Shown: in pieces, positions 32,918 through 42,258 of the stretch
How the letters are laid out: each line of letters begins with the position of its first letter
How positions within the stretch are numbered: the stretch's first letter is position 1
DNA from: Treponema sp. UBA3649
Lineage (GTDB): Bacteria; Spirochaetota; Spirochaetia; Treponematales; Treponemataceae
Direction of reading: 5' to 3'
Assembly (NCBI GenBank): GCA_002373325.1
Contig: DFKI01000126.1
Location: forward strand, 1 to 45,472
Length of the DNA stretch: 45,472 bases
Position numbers and translations under genes: made by a program
Notes under the pieces: generated by a model
Told to the model about the DNA's origin: nothing
The model's database searches: none
Seen by the model: only the letters and a program-made list of their open reading frames with translations

Positions 32918-35900
32918 CTAAACGCCCGCATTTATCTGGTCGAGTATGTACGGATCCTTTATCTTTTCGTCCCTTGCGAGCATGAGGATTTTTGTGAGCA
33001 CTTCCGCAGTCTTCGGATCCTCGTCAACAAAAGGAAGAAAAAGTTTTCCCCTCTGCTGTGAATGTACCGCCACAATGTTGATTGCTCCTCCCGCCGTTTT
33101 GTGTACGAGACCTGTTCCGAGATGCACTGAGTATTCCGCACGGCTTCCCTTGATGAATGCGAAGTTTTTTTCAAAGCGCACGTTGTCAATCTTAAAGAGG
33201 GGCAGGGTAAACTCACAGACCGCACGACGCATCTCAATCGTGGAATGGCTCGTCTCGGGATCCACGCTTCCTGCATGTGCGACGCTCACCGCAAGATCCA
33301 CGTCACGCATAATCTCCGAATACAAAATGCAGTCCATGTCACGGATTTTTACCACGTTGTTTTTCTTTTCATCATAACGCCTCGGGTAAAAAGCGACGTA
33401 CTCAATGGAAGGACATTCAATGTCCGCGGGAGAGAACCAGTCTGCCTGAGCGTAAATTTCCGCGATGAGATTCTGCTTGTAAAAGACTTTCTGTAATCCA
33501 GACTCATAATCCGCAATCCACCTTCGGCTCTTCAATGCTGCCACTGCTTTTCTCGGCTGAATCTGATTTCCAGCGAACATGAGGCTCCTGTCTTTTTCCA
33601 GCTCCTCATCAAGCTTTACATAGAGCTCCCGGAACACCTGCTTGAACGGCTGCACGGTTTTGTTTTCAAAAATCGCTTTCTGCCATTCGTGCCACTTCTT
33701 TCCAATGTAAAAGTCGTAGGCATGTGCGACACGGAGTGAGTCTTCTTTTGCGACAGATTTTTTTAAGCCGTCCCAATCTCTAAGGAGGATTTTTCCCTTT
33801 TCCTCGGAAATAAATCCAGTATTTTTATTTTCATCTATGAAGACAAGTGCGGAAACAATCGGACTCACAACAGGATTTTTCAAAAGCATGACGATTTCAT
33901 TTGCCGGAATCAAAATCTGCTCGGTCATAAAGTTTTCGAACATGCTCCTTGTACGCTCATGCTGCTGCCTGAGTCTTTTGTGAACGTCCTGAATGTAGCC
34001 GCACCGCTCGATTTTCTTTAATGAAGCCGGGAGGCTTTTGAGGATTTTATCCGACGCTTCTTTCCTGCATTCAACGGACGGCTTTCCCTCATCGCTTACA
34101 GCAACACGGATTTCGTATGACTCGCCTTTTTCGCCCGTAATTTTCTGCCATTCAAAAACTTCACGGACTTTATCAATGAGAGCGCTTTCCATGTTCAGGT
34201 TCAGACGGTTCACGTCGCTGTATCCTGCCGAACGCGAGAGATTTTCCAACGCAATCTCCACGGCTTCTCCCTCGCTCTGTCTTCTCTGTGCTCCGAACTG
34301 TTTGCTTTCTTTTTTGAACTCCTGCAAAAACTCGTAGCGGTGAAGAATCCTTTCGTTAAAATCATCTCCCTTTTCCAAAATCGGAATGAGTGGATAGCTC
34401 ATCACAAGATCCTTGTTGCGAGCCCGTTTTATCTCTGCCTCAAGCTCATCTTCCGTCACCCTTCCAAGTGCCGCGTCCGCAAATTTTCTTGCTCGTGTAT
34501 GTCTTGCACCGTCGGTAATATATTTCGCGCTCTGGTACAGCTTGTCAAAAATCTCCTCGCCCAGCTCAGCGTAGATTTCGGTAAACCAGTCTAGGTCAAA
34601 GGCACCCTTTCCAAGTTCCTCAACCGTGAGCGGAGTAAACTTTGCGATGCGGCTCTTGTCCCTGTTGTCTCCCCAGGATTCCTTCATGTGCGCGATAAAA
34701 TAATAGCATCCGCTTTCAAGCCGGGGAACCGAAAGAACATCACTCAGAATGGGAATCCAGTTCGTGTTGTACATCGCAAGGTCAAAAAGTTTCTGCTCGG
34801 GGATTTTGTATTTCGCGACGAGCTCCCTCATCCTTTCCGCACTATCATCCTTTGATGGTCTGCTTGCCGCGATGAGATGAGAGAAATTGTATGTCCTTCC
34901 CATGTGGATTTTATAATAATAATATATGTTGTTCTGAATCGTGACGACAAGCCCCCGCTCGAAGGGTGTGCTTCCCAATCCCTGAATCAGACGCAGAACA
35001 TTGTCGGCCCCATAAACGACACGGAGCGAGCTTACGAAATCTGAGCAAGAGGAATCCTCATCGCCCCGCCTGAGCTCATTCTGTATGATTGTGTCATGGA
35101 TTTTCATGTAGATTTTGAAAAACTCATCGTCCGCGGAAAAAATGAACGGCTTGTGGCTTAAGCTCTTTCTGACAGTGTTGATTTTGATGATTCCGTAATA
35201 GACCGAGTCCAGATTTATCAGTCCGAGTTTGTATGCGCGGAAATAATCCTCAGGACTCAGATTGTTCAGATCGTCGTTATCGTGATTGTAGACCTGTCCC
35301 ATCCTGTCGGGTCCCTTTGTCCTTTCCGCGTAATCGGCATGGAGTGCGAGCGCGTAGTTCAGCTTGAACCATTTTGCAAATTCATCGTCGGATTTTTCCT
35401 CTTCCTTTTCCAGATTGATGTATCCGTTAAGAAGTCCGAGCAGGGCCTTGAATGCACTCACATATTCCAATGTAAATTTCTCGATGTTTTTTTCGGATGA
35501 TTTCATCGGATACCACAAATAGTCGGCTGGCACATCCCTGAGAATCTTGCAGTAGAGGCTTCTCCTGATTTTTTTGAAGAAATCGATGTCGCAGAAAGAT
35601 CCGATCAGATGCTGAATCACAGTATGGAACGCAGTGTGCATGAACATATTCTCATCCTGCAAAAAATATTCGTACTCCCCGGGATTTACCTTGCAGAGTT
35701 TTCCGAAGAGGATGTTTTCGACGCTGATGATTTTTGGGGACTCCAGTTCCGAGTCTGATTTTTTTAGAAATGACGAAAGGAATCCGTTTTTCTGATTGTA
35801 CAGGAATCTCAACACAAAAAGCTGTATGAGGACGACGGGACTTTTAATGTGCCCCTTGTAGAAGTCAGTCCACAGTTCCGGAAACGGAAGCATTTCCACT

Positions 35901-38161
35901 TTGCGCGGAACCGAATATCTGTCGCCCGTAACCGGATGGATGTTTCCTCCTTTGTCATACTTAAAGAGTTCCTTTTCACCGAGCCTGTGGTCGTTCCCCT
36001 CAAAATCCTGATACTGGTCGTCGCGGTGTGAAAGCATGAGGCGGTCGAATTCTTCTAAAATTGAAATGAGCTCCTTTTTGTCGCAGTCCGCAATCTGCTC
36101 GATGAGGCTTGTGTCGAGATTTATTTCGGAAAGAGAAATCCGGCTTATGTCGCTCTCGGCATAAAGCGACTCAACTGACAGGGCATAATCCTCAGACTCT
36201 TCATCATCGTCTTTTTCCTCAAGCAGACTTTTTATAAGAAGCTCTTCCTTTTGCGTGGGATTTTTTATCGCAGCCACATCTTCCTTGAACTCTCTCCAGT
36301 CCACTCCAGCATGCCCCAGGGACTCGTCTTCTCTTTTAAGACGGCTTACGAAATTGAGTCCTGAAAATCTTTCTCCCTCGCTTTTTCCCGCAAGAAGTCT
36401 TTTTATGGAAAGCGAGAAATTTTTGTCCTTCCTTTCCGCAATCAGATTCGTTGCAATGCTCCTCAGCTCCTCATTCTTGTATCGCAGGAGAGACTCGATG
36501 TACATGCACTCGTCGTCGGAAATGGAAATGTCCTCAAGCATTTTTCCTGCGTTGTGTCTCAGGTAATTGTTCGAGAGAGCGTGCACGATAAAGTTCCGGT
36601 CGTCCTTGTCGCTTTGTGGTCGCAGTAATCTTTTCATCACTGTGGCTCCGAGACCTTCCGCATTTTCAATCATCTCGTAGGCGACATCTTTTTGAACCGA
36701 GCCCGGAATGATTACCGCCATCACGCAAAGACGCATCGCTATGTCCATTTTTGAAATGCTCACGTTGTTCCAGGGAAAGGCGCAGTGCTCGAAAACTTTA
36801 GGAGCTTTTCCTTTTCCCAATTTTTGGAAAAGATTGTAGAGTATGCCCGCGTGAATTCTCGCTTTTTTCACATCACCGTCAAACCATTTTTCAGGAGGCT
36901 CGTCGTAATCGGAGGGAAAGTAGGATTGCGAGGGATGATCCTCCCTGTACCAGACAATGTTGTAGGTGTTGAAATTATCAAGATAGGTGGGAAGAAATGC
37001 CGCCACGAGTTCCAGGTCATCGCCGTGTGTCTCAACGACATACTCTGCGGATTGAGAATAAAGCTTTCTGGTGTAAAGGGCTCTGTTGTAATATGCTGCG
37101 ACCAAAAGCTGATTTCTGCTCCCTGCCATTATGATTGTCTTGACAGCCATAAGCGCGGATTCAGCCGAATAAAAACCGAGCGTCCAGAGTGCCGTTATGA
37201 GTTCCATCGCATCCTCGCTCTTCAGCATCTTGGAAACTTCATTTTTATCACCCAGGCATTTTTCCATGAGATCCACGGTCTTTTGCGAAATCCGTTCCGC
37301 CGCATCCTGATTGAAGATTCCGATCCATGTCGCCACCGCACGCTTTACGCTTGAAAAACGTATGAGATTGTTTTTTGTGATGACTGAAAAAATTGTGATG
37401 AAAGAATCCGTTGTCCCACAATCCGCGTTCTCACAGATTGCCTGACGCACACCTTCCTGAAGACGGGCCGCAAGAAGAAGTTTTCCCAAAAGCTCATGCA
37501 GCTCATGTACGTCGCTTTTTAAAATCCCCCGGATAATCGGAACCGTTACCGCGCTCGTGTTGTTTTCTCCAAGGATGATTTCCTCAATCGTTTTTTGAAG
37601 CTCGCCCGGACCTCCGTTCTGCATGTCCCAGTCAAGTTCCGCCGCAATCATCATGTCCAGATTGTTTATGGCGGCAAATCCGTAATATGACGATGAGGCT
37701 CTTTTCAAATCCAATAGCTCGTCTGTAAGCTCGTCGCGAAGATAGCGGCTGAGGCTGCAATGAAAAATGGAGAAGAGATAGTAGTCGTGCATGAGATGAA
37801 GATTGCGCGACATGCTGAAAACGTAGGACTGTGAGCGCACCGAGCGTCTTTGGTAATTCAGCGCGTACTGAAACTGATTGCTCTTTTCGATGACAAGCTC
37901 ATATTTTTCTCTGTCGTTTTTTGACGGAATGCACGCCTTGCACACTTCCTTAAAATACGTCCTCCTGATAAAATCCTTGGGAGTCTCATCATCCCGGAAT
38001 TTATTTATCTGCCCGTCAAGAACAAGATAAGGTCTCTCTCCGTAACCTGCCAGCGCAAGGGCCAAAAATCTTGCGTCCGCATCCACCGTCCTGAAAAGTC
38101 TCTGCTCGTGCAAGTCAACAAGTTTTTTCCGCGTCTCGTTTGTAAATTCTTTCTCAGCCAT
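32918..38161 (-). CDS. DUF4132-family giant protein (MolR/YehI-like)
   Basis: 1747 aa, no signal peptide or membrane segment, so presumed cytoplasmic. The first 1100 residues are mostly helical, with HEAT-like pairs in places (AYEMIENAEGLGATVMKRLL; SLLRYKNEELRSIATNLIAERK). The C-terminal region carries the DUF4132 hallmark segment YSEIMRDVDLAVSVAHAGSV...SHSTIEMRRAV and the block KGSRAEYSVHLGTGLVHKTAGGAINIVAVHSQQRGKLFLPFVDEDPKTAEV in sense. E. coli YehI and MolR share this region; the biochemical role is unknown. ATG 38161 has GAAGGAG 6 nt upstream and a TATACT about 25 nt upstream. Largest gene in the window; co-transcribed with the small partner. No MoxR or VWA gene of the kind found near E. 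coli yehI is visible. Confidence 0.85.
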   Translation of the reverse strand: MAEKEFTNETRKKLVDLHEQRLFRTVDADARFLALALAGYGERPYLVLDGQINKFRDDETPKDFIRRTYFKEVCKACIPSKNDREKYELVIEKSNQFQYALNYQRRSVRSQSYVFSMSRNLHLMHDYYLFSIFHCSLSRYLRDELTDELLDLKRASSSYYGFAAINNLDMMIAAELDWDMQNGGPGELQKTIEEIILGENNTSAVTVPIIRGILKSDVHELHELLGKLLLAARLQEGVRQAICENADCGTTDSFITIFSVITKNNLIRFSSVKRAVATWIGIFNQDAAERISQKTVDLMEKCLGDKNEVSKMLKSEDAMELITALWTLGFYSAESALMAVKTIIMAGSRNQLLVAAYYNRALYTRKLYSQSAEYVVETHGDDLELVAAFLPTYLDNFNTYNIVWYREDHPSQSYFPSDYDEPPEKWFDGDVKKARIHAGILYNLFQKLGKGKAPKVFEHCAFPWNNVSISKMDIAMRLCVMAVIIPGSVQKDVAYEMIENAEGLGATVMKRLLRPQSDKDDRNFIVHALSNNYLRHNAGKMLEDISISDDECMYIESLLRYKNEELRSIATNLIAERKDKNFSLSIKRLLAGKSEGERFSGLNFVSRLKREDESLGHAGVDWREFKEDVAAIKNPTQKEELLIKSLLEEKDDDEESEDYALSVESLYAESDISRISLSEINLDTSLIEQIADCDKKELISILEEFDRLMLSHRDDQYQDFEGNDHRLGEKELFKYDKGGNIHPVTGDRYSVPRKVEMLPFPELWTDFYKGHIKSPVVLIQLFVLRFLYNQKNGFLSSFLKKSDSELESPKIISVENILFGKLCKVNPGEYEYFLQDENMFMHTAFHTVIQHLIGSFCDIDFFKKIRRSLYCKILRDVPADYLWYPMKSSEKNIEKFTLEYVSAFKALLGLLNGYINLEKEEEKSDDEFAKWFKLNYALALHADYAERTKGPDRMGQVYNHDNDDLNNLSPEDYFRAYKLGLINLDSVYYGIIKINTVRKSLSHKPFIFSADDEFFKIYMKIHDTIIQNELRRGDEDSSCSDFVSSLRVVYGADNVLRLIQGLGSTPFERGLVVTIQNNIYYYYKIHMGRTYNFSHLIAASRPSKDDSAERMRELVAKYKIPEQKLFDLAMYNTNWIPILSDVLSVPRLESGCYYFIAHMKESWGDNRDKSRIAKFTPLTVEELGKGAFDLDWFTEIYAELGEEIFDKLYQSAKYITDGARHTRARKFADAALGRVTEDELEAEIKRARNKDLVMSYPLIPILEKGDDFNERILHRYEFLQEFKKESKQFGAQRRQSEGEAVEIALENLSRSAGYSDVNRLNLNMESALIDKVREVFEWQKITGEKGESYEIRVAVSDEGKPSVECRKEASDKILKSLPASLKKIERCGYIQDVHKRLRQQHERTRSMFENFMTEQILIPANEIVMLLKNPVVSPIVSALVFIDENKNTGFISEEKGKILLRDWDGLKKSVAKEDSLRVAHAYDFYIGKKWHEWQKAIFENKTVQPFKQVFRELYVKLDEELEKDRSLMFAGNQIQPRKAVAALKSRRWIADYESGLQKVFYKQNLIAEIYAQADWFSPADIECPSIEYVAFYPRRYDEKKNNVVKIRDMDCILYSEIMRDVDLAVSVAHAGSVDPETSHSTIEMRRAVCEFTLPLFKIDNVRFEKNFAFIKGSRAEYSVHLGTGLVHKTAGGAINIVAVHSQQRGKLFLPFVDEDPKTAEVLTKILMLARDEKIKDPYILDQINAGV

Positions 38162-38328
38162 TTTTATCTCCTTCGCTAAGTATAACACAGCTTTGATGGA
38201 AATGCTACATGCGTCGTTCGGGAAAAAATCTTTCGTGAGGGAGCGACCTTATTTTTTTATGCGATGCAATGGCGGACATGAAAAGATGCCGGCAAGGGAA
38301 ATCTTATAGCCTGGGTGGGAGATTGATT

Positions 38329-38925
38329 TTATTTCACCCTATCTGCAACCATCTTCCAGTCAAAGCATCTTGTGTAATTTTGATTCGGAAACGCACATTC
38401 CTGATTCCACGGGCGGTCAAAAACCATGACTCTCAAATCCGGGAGATGCTCAAAAAATTTGAATGCGTGCGGTGAATCTTCAACGGCATAATCAAAATGC
38501 ATTTTGTAATAATCCTCCAGCTCAAGATTAAATGAGGAGCCCTTTATAAAATTGTCACGACCATATTTATTCAGGCAGAAAAAATCTACGCGCTCAAGTC
38601 CATGCAGATCAAGCCATTTCCTAGAAGCATCGTAGGCACTGAACGGGCGACCGGTTATTATCTTCACGTCATGCCCTCTGTCAATCCATCCGTTGATTGT
38701 CTCCACTGCTCCCGGAGTCTCCTGGTAGGACAAAAGCACTTCCGGTCTGTGAGCATGAATCATCATCTCATCATATTTTTCATCCGTCAGGGAAAATGAT
38801 TTTTGCAGATTGAAATATCTGATTTTCTCATAAGGAATGTCCAGTCCGAACATGTCTTTTATCAACTCTGAAAAATAACGCGCGGTCTCACAGATGCAGT
38901 CATCGAAATCAACGTAAATATTCAT
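38329..38925 (-). CDS. HAD-superfamily 5'(3')-deoxyribonucleotidase-like phosphatase
   Basis: 198 aa. The nucleophile motif is VDFDDCICE with Asp6 and Asp8. The second motif is IITGRP, and the acidic third motif is in YAVEDSPHAFKFF. The helical cap inserted after motif I is as in YqfW/NT5C-like enzymes, which dephosphorylate nucleoside monophosphates. The ATG has only a weak purine tract upstream (GGGGG about 12 nt away). It follows the TIGR04076 gene by 20 nt, and both belong to a short operon led by the ArfB-like gene. Confidence 0.8.
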   Translation of the reverse strand: MNIYVDFDDCICETARYFSELIKDMFGLDIPYEKIRYFNLQKSFSLTDEKYDEMMIHAHRPEVLLSYQETPGAVETINGWIDRGHDVKIITGRPFSAYDASRKWLDLHGLERVDFFCLNKYGRDNFIKGSSFNLELEDYYKMHFDYAVEDSPHAFKFFEHLPDLRVMVFDRPWNQECAFPNQNYTRCFDWKMVADRVK

Positions 38926-38945
38926 ATTTCAGCAAGCCCCCACGT

Positions 38946-39320
38946 CTATGAATTATTTTCTGTTTCGTCAGGATAGTCCCAAAATTTGCCCTTATGAAAA
39001 TTCGGATTTCCCAATGGTTTTGCCGTCAGCTTGAAGATTACACATCCGTCGGGACATACAATCGTCTTTGAATATTTGCCGTCTCCTCCAAGATTTTGTA
39101 AATCACCGCCGCTCCTCACGGCTTCCATCAAAGGATAAAGCATCATCATTGTCTTTGAGCAGATTCCGTATCCGTCTTTATTTACCGGACAACCGTAAGT
39201 GCATGTGTATTTGTCGCCGGGTTCTTCACCATTGCGGCAATATCTCTCGGTGTGGTCTCCGTGTAAAAATCCCGTCACCTCAACATTGAATTCGTATTCT
39301 TCGTCATACCATTTCTTCAT
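38946..39320 (-). CDS. TIGR04076-family protein
   Basis: 124 aa. It matches the family pattern CTYGCPVNKDGYGICSKTMMMLYPLMEAVRSGGDLQNLGGDGK followed by TIVCPDGCVIFKL (quoted in sense of its key parts). Four conserved cysteines (CxxxC, C, and C in CPDG) suggest metal binding or redox activity, but the function is not established. GGAGAAAGAT directly precedes the ATG. Middle gene of a three-gene minus-strand run. Confidence 0.75.
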   Translation of the reverse strand: MKKWYDEEYEFNVEVTGFLHGDHTERYCRNGEEPGDKYTCTYGCPVNKDGYGICSKTMMMLYPLMEAVRSGGDLQNLGGDGKYSKTIVCPDGCVIFKLTAKPLGNPNFHKGKFWDYPDETENNS

Positions 39321-39361
39321 ATCTTTCTCCGTGATTTTTTCTTAGCAATCCAATTTGTTCG

Positions 39362-39775
39362 TCAAAAGAAAAATTTTTTTCTGGATTTTTTGAGTTCGGA
39401 ACGGATCCGTTTTAATTTGAGTTTTTTTTCTTTGCTTGCCTTTGTTGGTTCAGTGGGCTTTCGTTTTTTGGGAATCACAAGAGCTTGGGTAATTCTGTTT
39501 TCGATTCTTGAAAGCGCAATCTTTCTGTTCAATTCCTGATAGCGTTCATCATCCACATTTATGACAAGACAAGATTCCGCATTTATAATCGCAGCAAGTT
39601 TTGTCCTAAGCCGAATGCGTTCCTCATCCGTTATGCCGCCGATATCTGACAGTGGAAGTTTAAGGCACACCTTTGTGTTCACCTTGTTTACATTCTGTCC
39701 TCCCTTGCCGCCGCTTCTTGCAAAAGTGATTTGTGAATTATTTATGATTGATTCATGCAATTCAAGTCCGTTCAT
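39362..39775 (-). CDS. arfB: ArfB-like peptidyl-tRNA hydrolase (ribosome rescue)
   Basis: 137 aa. GGQ-type catalytic loop SGGKGGQNVNKVNTK (residues about 21-35) without the stop-codon-recognition domain of RF1/RF2. A very basic C-terminal tail (KRKPTEPTKASKEKKLKLKR, ending KKFFF) would insert in the empty mRNA channel. ArfB hydrolyses peptidyl-tRNA on stalled non-stop ribosomes. Upstream of the ATG only a distant GAGGGG is seen. It heads the run with the TIGR04076 and HAD genes. Confidence 0.9.
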   Translation of the reverse strand: MNGLELHESIINNSQITFARSGGKGGQNVNKVNTKVCLKLPLSDIGGITDEERIRLRTKLAAIINAESCLVINVDDERYQELNRKIALSRIENRITQALVIPKKRKPTEPTKASKEKKLKLKRIRSELKKSRKKFFF

Positions 39776-39888
39776 TTTTTACTTGCGTCCCCTCACGGAT
39801 TTATTATCGCATCAAATCACATTCTTTTCAATACATATTCGGACCGATTCCAAAACTCGTCTGATGTTGAAACTTTCTCATTCGTAAT

Positions 39889-41532
39889 TTATATTTGATT
39901 AAAATCGCCAAGATGAATCTCACGGTCGCAACATTCCCTAATCAACTCGCGGTCGTGGGTCACAACTATGACGGTCTTTCCCAAGTCTCTAAGTCCACGC
40001 AAGATTTTTCCAATTTGCAGCATGTGGGTGTAGTCAAGCCCGCTGGTCGGCTCATCGAACAAAAGGATTTCCCTTCCGCTTGCTATGGCCGATGCAACTG
40101 CCACACGTTGTTTTTGTCCTCCCGAAAGTGACTGGGGATGCCTGTCCGCAAAAGGCTCCAAATCAAGAGATGATAAAATGTGTCTTGCCTCCTCCTCGTT
40201 TTCTTCCTTCTGACTGATTAAAACCTCATCCAGAACGCTTTCCGTAAAGAGCTGATGGTTTACATCCTGCATGACAAGAAATATCAGTTTCTGCCTTTGT
40301 CTGCGTCTGTATTCTTTTCCCCTGTAGAAGAGGCTTCCCTTTGAGCGTCTTCCAAGTCCGCAGAGGCAATTCAGGAATGTAGTTTTTCCCTCTCCATTGT
40401 TTCCAGTGATGGCTGTGATTTTTCCAAGAGGTATTTCCATAAAGGGAACATTTAAAGCCACATATCCGTTTTTGTATTTGTAGCGGAACTTTTCAATGAT
40501 AAGAGTAGAATCTTGGGGAGATCTCCGGGTCAAGCCCGAAGATGACACAGAAGGTAAGCCCGAAGATGATACAGAAGGTGAGTCCGCAGATGACACAGAA
40601 GGTGAGTCCGCAGATGACACAGAAGGTGAGCCCGAAGATGACGTGTCAAGTAAATCCGAGGATGACATTTTGCCTTGTTTCTCGCCTAACTCACACACTT
40701 TGTCATTGCTGAGTTCATTAACTCTGTCATTGCCGGGCTTGACCCGGCAATCCCTATTCGTCCTCAATCCCAAACCATGCAGCTCATCTTCAGTGATTAT
40801 ATCCATCTGCCTTCGGGACAATTCCCTTTCGATTTTTCCTTCCCTTAAAATGACGGTGCGGTCCGCCAAATCCCACAAATATGAAATGCGGTGCTCGGCC
40901 ACAACGATTGTCTTTCCCTCCTCCTTCCATTTTTTCAAGAGGGATGAAAGCTCATCGATAGTCTTCAAGTCAAGGTTTGCGCTGGGCTCGTCAAGGAGTA
41001 TGATTTTATTTCCTGTAACTGCGGCAGACGCACATGCGATTTTCTGTTTTTGTCCTCCGCTCAAATTAAATAGGCTTCGGTTCAAGAGCGGCTCAAGATT
41101 CAGTTCCCTGACAGTCCTTTCCATTCGTCTCAGAATCTCTTCTTTCGCCATCCCCTGATTTTCACAGGCAAAGGCAAGTTCACTCGTTGTGTCTACATTA
41201 AAAAACTGTGACCGGGGATTTTGAAAAACGGTGCTTACGGATTTTGCAGTTTCATAAAGCTCCGCCTTACTGACATCAAGCCCATCGACAAGAACACTTC
41301 CCTCAAGATTTCCTTCAAAAAAGTTTGGAATCAAACCGTTAATCAAGCGGATGATTGTAGTCTTTCCGCAGCCAGAGCCACCAGTCAGCAAAAGAAACTC
41401 GCCGTCATTTATCTTAAGGCTAACATCATTCAAACTGCCATTTGAAATTGTCTCTCCAATTCCACCCGCCGCACCATTCTCAAGTCTATCTCCACTTGCA
41501 TATTTAAAAGTCACGTTTTTTAACTCAATCAT
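39889..41532 (-). CDS. ECF transporter fused tandem ATPase (EcfA1-EcfA2)
   Basis: 547 aa: two ABC ATPase domains in one chain. Domain 1: Walker A TGGSGCGKTT (50-59), signature NLSGGQKQK (157-165), Walker B IILLDEPSANLD and switch His in VVAEH. Domain 2: TGNNGEGKTT (376-385), LSGGQKQR, ILLFDEPTSGLD and VVTHD. All catalytic residues are present. It powers import through the EcfT and S proteins encoded just upstream (3-nt gap). The linker (residues 257-340) is abnormal: it is a translated REP-type element with four-plus copies of an 8-residue Ser-rich repeat. A second, smaller oddity is a Gly-rich loop at residues 14-34. AAGGTGAT precedes ATG 41532. Confidence 0.93.
   Translation of the reverse strand: MIELKNVTFKYASGDRLENGAAGGIGETISNGSLNDVSLKINDGEFLLLTGGSGCGKTTIIRLINGLIPNFFEGNLEGSVLVDGLDVSKAELYETAKSVSTVFQNPRSQFFNVDTTSELAFACENQGMAKEEILRRMERTVRELNLEPLLNRSLFNLSGGQKQKIACASAAVTGNKIILLDEPSANLDLKTIDELSSLLKKWKEEGKTIVVAEHRISYLWDLADRTVILREGKIERELSRRQMDIITEDELHGLGLRTNRDCRVKPGNDRVNELSNDKVCELGEKQGKMSSSDLLDTSSSGSPSVSSADSPSVSSADSPSVSSSGLPSVSSSGLTRRSPQDSTLIIEKFRYKYKNGYVALNVPFMEIPLGKITAITGNNGEGKTTFLNCLCGLGRRSKGSLFYRGKEYRRRQRQKLIFLVMQDVNHQLFTESVLDEVLISQKEENEEEARHILSSLDLEPFADRHPQSLSGGQKQRVAVASAIASGREILLFDEPTSGLDYTHMLQIGKILRGLRDLGKTVIVVTHDRELIRECCDREIHLGDFNQI
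40513..40764 (-). repeat. REP-like element with 24-nt minisatellite, in frame inside the EcfA linker
   Basis: 252 nt (84 codons) between the two ATPase domains. One end is GGGAGATCTCCGGGTCAAG...GATGACA (from about 40517). The other is TGTCATTGCCGGG...GGCAATCCC (40720-40750); the two ends are inverted copies. Between them are more than four copies of a 24-nt unit (on the coding strand TCATCTTCGGGCTCACCTTC plus TGTG), encoding SSSGSPSV/SSADSPSV. The reading frame is kept because 24 and 252 are multiples of 3. Confidence 0.85.
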
Positions 41533-42258
41533 TTAAATCACCTTGCAGGCACGAAGAACTACAAAAACAAGCCCGCCTGCCAAAAGAGCGAAGGTCACAA
41601 AATCAGCCCAGCCGAATCCAATTTTACAGATGTTCGTCCTCTTTACAGGAGACCCCAAACCTCTGGTCAAACTGGCCGCAGAAAGTTCCTGTCCTATCTT
41701 TACTGAACAGGTCATCATGGGAATAAGACGGTATTCAATCATCTTGAAAACTTTTGATCCGCCAAACTTTATATCCCTCATTGCCATAGCCTTGTTTATG
41801 CTGGAAGCCTCCTCTACAACGGTCGGGAAAAAGCGGAACATTACGGCAAGTGGTATCGTGATTTTCTGACTCACATGCATCTTTTCCATAGCCGCAATAA
41901 ACTCGCTCACAGTTGTTGTGGAAACGACATAGGCTCCCGTCATAATTCCCGGCAGGAACCTGAGAAGAATGCCTGAGACCGCAAGAACCAGATATCCGGG
42001 AAGTCCCTGTACATGAGGCATAAGAAAAAACTGCATGGCATAACCCACAGTGTATAAAATCAGTCCGTAAAGGAATTCTTTCCACCGATGGGAAACAAGC
42101 AAAAGGAAAAGCGGCAGATAATTTAAAACAAAACGAAATTCATTTGCATAGTTTCCACCGGCGTTTCCAAGCACAATGACGGAAACAAAGGTAAGAAGCA
42201 GCAGTTTTGTCCGGGGATCCAAAAGAGATTTTCTTACGCTTGAACTTAAAAGCTCCAT
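41533..42258 (-). CDS. ECF transporter T-component (EcfT/CbiQ-like)
   Basis: 241 aa with about five membrane helices and the coupling-helix region containing MAMRDIKFGG and SLTRGLGSPVKR. These two short Ala-Arg-Gly-type motifs contact the ATPases in EcfT/CbiQ proteins (usual form ARG/ARS). ATG 42258 overlaps the TGA of the S-component gene (TGATG), so translation is coupled. Its stop is directly followed by the ATPase gene. The energy-coupling function is well supported by the neighbours. Confidence 0.88.
   Translation of the reverse strand: MELLSSSVRKSLLDPRTKLLLLTFVSVIVLGNAGGNYANEFRFVLNYLPLFLLLVSHRWKEFLYGLILYTVGYAMQFFLMPHVQGLPGYLVLAVSGILLRFLPGIMTGAYVVSTTTVSEFIAAMEKMHVSQKITIPLAVMFRFFPTVVEEASSINKAMAMRDIKFGGSKVFKMIEYRLIPMMTCSVKIGQELSAASLTRGLGSPVKRTNICKIGFGWADFVTFALLAGGLVFVVLRACKVI

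Noticed and set aside
38162..38328. Possible terminator GTCGTTC...GAGCGAC followed by a T run near 38211-38258
   Set aside because: The stem is interrupted by a long loop, and no + strand gene ends before it, so it would terminate nothing known.
40496..41158. 220-codon + strand frame with EDDTEGES repeats
   Set aside because: It is the antisense reading of the minisatellite and EcfA domain 1; the opposite strand carries full ABC motifs.
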